NCBI GenBank assembly: GCA_030248225.1
Contig: JASANE010029411.1
Span: 1-64,000 of the forward strand
From: Trileptium ribeirensis
Lineage: Eukaryota > Nematoda > Enoplea > Enoplida > Thoracostomopsidae
DNA: 64,000 bases
Direction: 5' to 3'
In this document: piece by piece, positions 63,101-64,000 of the stretch
How positions within the stretch are numbered: position 1 is the stretch's first letter
Layout of the letters: every line of letters begins with the position of its first letter
Notes under the pieces: generated by a model
What the model was told of the DNA's origin: nothing
The model's database searches: none
Seen by the model: only the letters and a program-made list of their open reading frames with translations
Made by a program: the position numbers and the translations under genes

Positions 63101-64000
63101 GGCTCGATAGCGTTGCCTTAAATAAGTATATCTGGCGGTGACTCAATACATAATTTATTCGACGTAAGTTGCCGGTAGCATTATTACCTTAGGGTTAGGA
63201 TTTAGCTGGGTTCCTATGGTAGCGTAGTCCAAAAATACAAAGAAAATTCAATTGATAGAGCTCCAAAATCGGCGGACGGTTTCGCGTCCAAAGAAACCAA
63301 TAAACCAAGAAAACATCTAGTATAGAGTCCTCGACAAAGTGCTTGATACGGATGGTATGGCATGACTGTGGATGATCCGGAGTGTTGATCGAAAAGTCTT
63401 GATTGACCAATATACTTTCACGTAAAATATTTGTTTAACCTCGGTCAGCTCAAACTAAAATTTTCAGTCCTATCTCGACTCAGGGAATCGTTCAAAAGTT
63501 CTTGACGCGAGCGTCGCGTCGTTTGTACCCTAACTCTGTGACCGAGGGAGGTTCAATCCGGCTTCGGCTAACTAGTTAATTCATGTGAGCGGCCAGTCAT
63601 GTCTATGCGTCTGCGGGGCAAGCTAGGACGGACAGGTCTACCTCGTAAATAGAAGTGTGGACAGGGGAGGCTAAAACTTGTCACTAATACTCCTTAAAGC
63701 AAGGTTCAATTCTACCGTCAAAACTCTCCTAACTCTAGCCTGATACTGACAGAACTCACTCACATCGTTCCACCTCCCCGTCCACACTTACGGTCCTTCG
63801 ATTCCTATCGGTCGGCGTCCATCGCTTCTTCGTCCATCCGCAGGGTGCAAAACGATAAACTAAAGCCACCAAGTAAAGCAAGAAAACTGGCGAAACAATT
63901 AACGCTGAAGTAAAAGCGTCAGAGCGGTCTGCAGAACGACCTAACTCTGCGCTGCCGAAGACAGACTGAACTCCGTCTTGTTTATGCGGGTCTGCTTTTA
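63101..64000. other. non-coding, unassigned
   Basis: Nothing recognised. A local palindrome-like 'gacgcgagcgtcgcgtc' lies near 63503. Confidence 0.3.

Noticed and set aside
1..64000. CRISPR arrays, bacterial operons, phage genes
   Set aside because: No regularly spaced direct repeats of the right size, no bacterial gene layout, and animal-type retroelements throughout.

Overview
The window looks like repeat-dense intergenic DNA of an invertebrate animal. A BEL/Pao retrotransposon, a family known only from animals, lies beside a very large Ty3/gypsy-class element with an envelope-like gene, a LINE with a C-terminal restriction-like endonuclease, and hAT-like DNA elements with 8-bp target duplications. 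I see no bacterial gene organisation, no rRNA or tRNA gene and no CRISPR array. No host gene is firmly supported; one possible exon is noted near 26.6 kb. I cannot choose between arthropod, nematode or another phylum.

Layout. 1-6.9 kb is a patchwork of dispersed repeats (families A, B and C below) plus a decayed NADAR/SGNH gene on the minus strand at 1.69-2.34 kb. 6.96-22.9 kb is a giant retroelement on the plus strand: gag, then a 5.7-kb ORF whose C-terminal third is a class-I-like envelope glycoprotein, then a 6-kb pol, then two tandem genes of one NADAR + SGNH-like family. Its gag-env-pol order differs from the usual gag-pol-env. 22.9-30.9 kb holds a second long copy of repeat B, a promoter-like stretch and a decayed stand-alone NADAR gene on the minus strand. 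30.9-35.2 kb is AT-rich non-coding DNA with a MITE-like element and a tandem repeat. 35.4-37.6 kb is a truncated third retroelement (minus strand), with gag and two zinc knuckles followed by the start of an SGNH-like ORF. 38.43-45.25 kb is a BEL/Pao element (minus strand) with recognisable 246/250-bp LTRs, PBS and PPT; it is broken by frameshifts and an internal deletion. Between its integrase and its 3' LTR it carries a decayed NADAR-SGNH gene. 45.25-64 kb is mostly non-coding: nested hAT-like elements, a 5'-truncated LINE with endonuclease domain (47.4-49.5 kb), copies of the LINE tail (family C), tandem repeats and other dispersed repeats.

Main result. A NADAR-type domain (a family that includes ADP-ribosyl-guanine glycohydrolases) followed by an SGNH-hydrolase-like domain recurs in this one window. 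It occurs as a tandem pair in the Ty3/gypsy-class element, as a decayed copy in the BEL/Pao element in the same position (after pol, before the 3' end), as a third decayed NADAR-SGNH fragment at 1.7-2.3 kb, as an SGNH-like ORF after gag in a third retroelement, and as a separate decayed NADAR near 27 kb. One accessory cassette therefore appears shared by unrelated retroelement superfamilies, placed where env often lies. A counter-defence role, removing ADP-ribose from element nucleic acid, is my inference and is untested.
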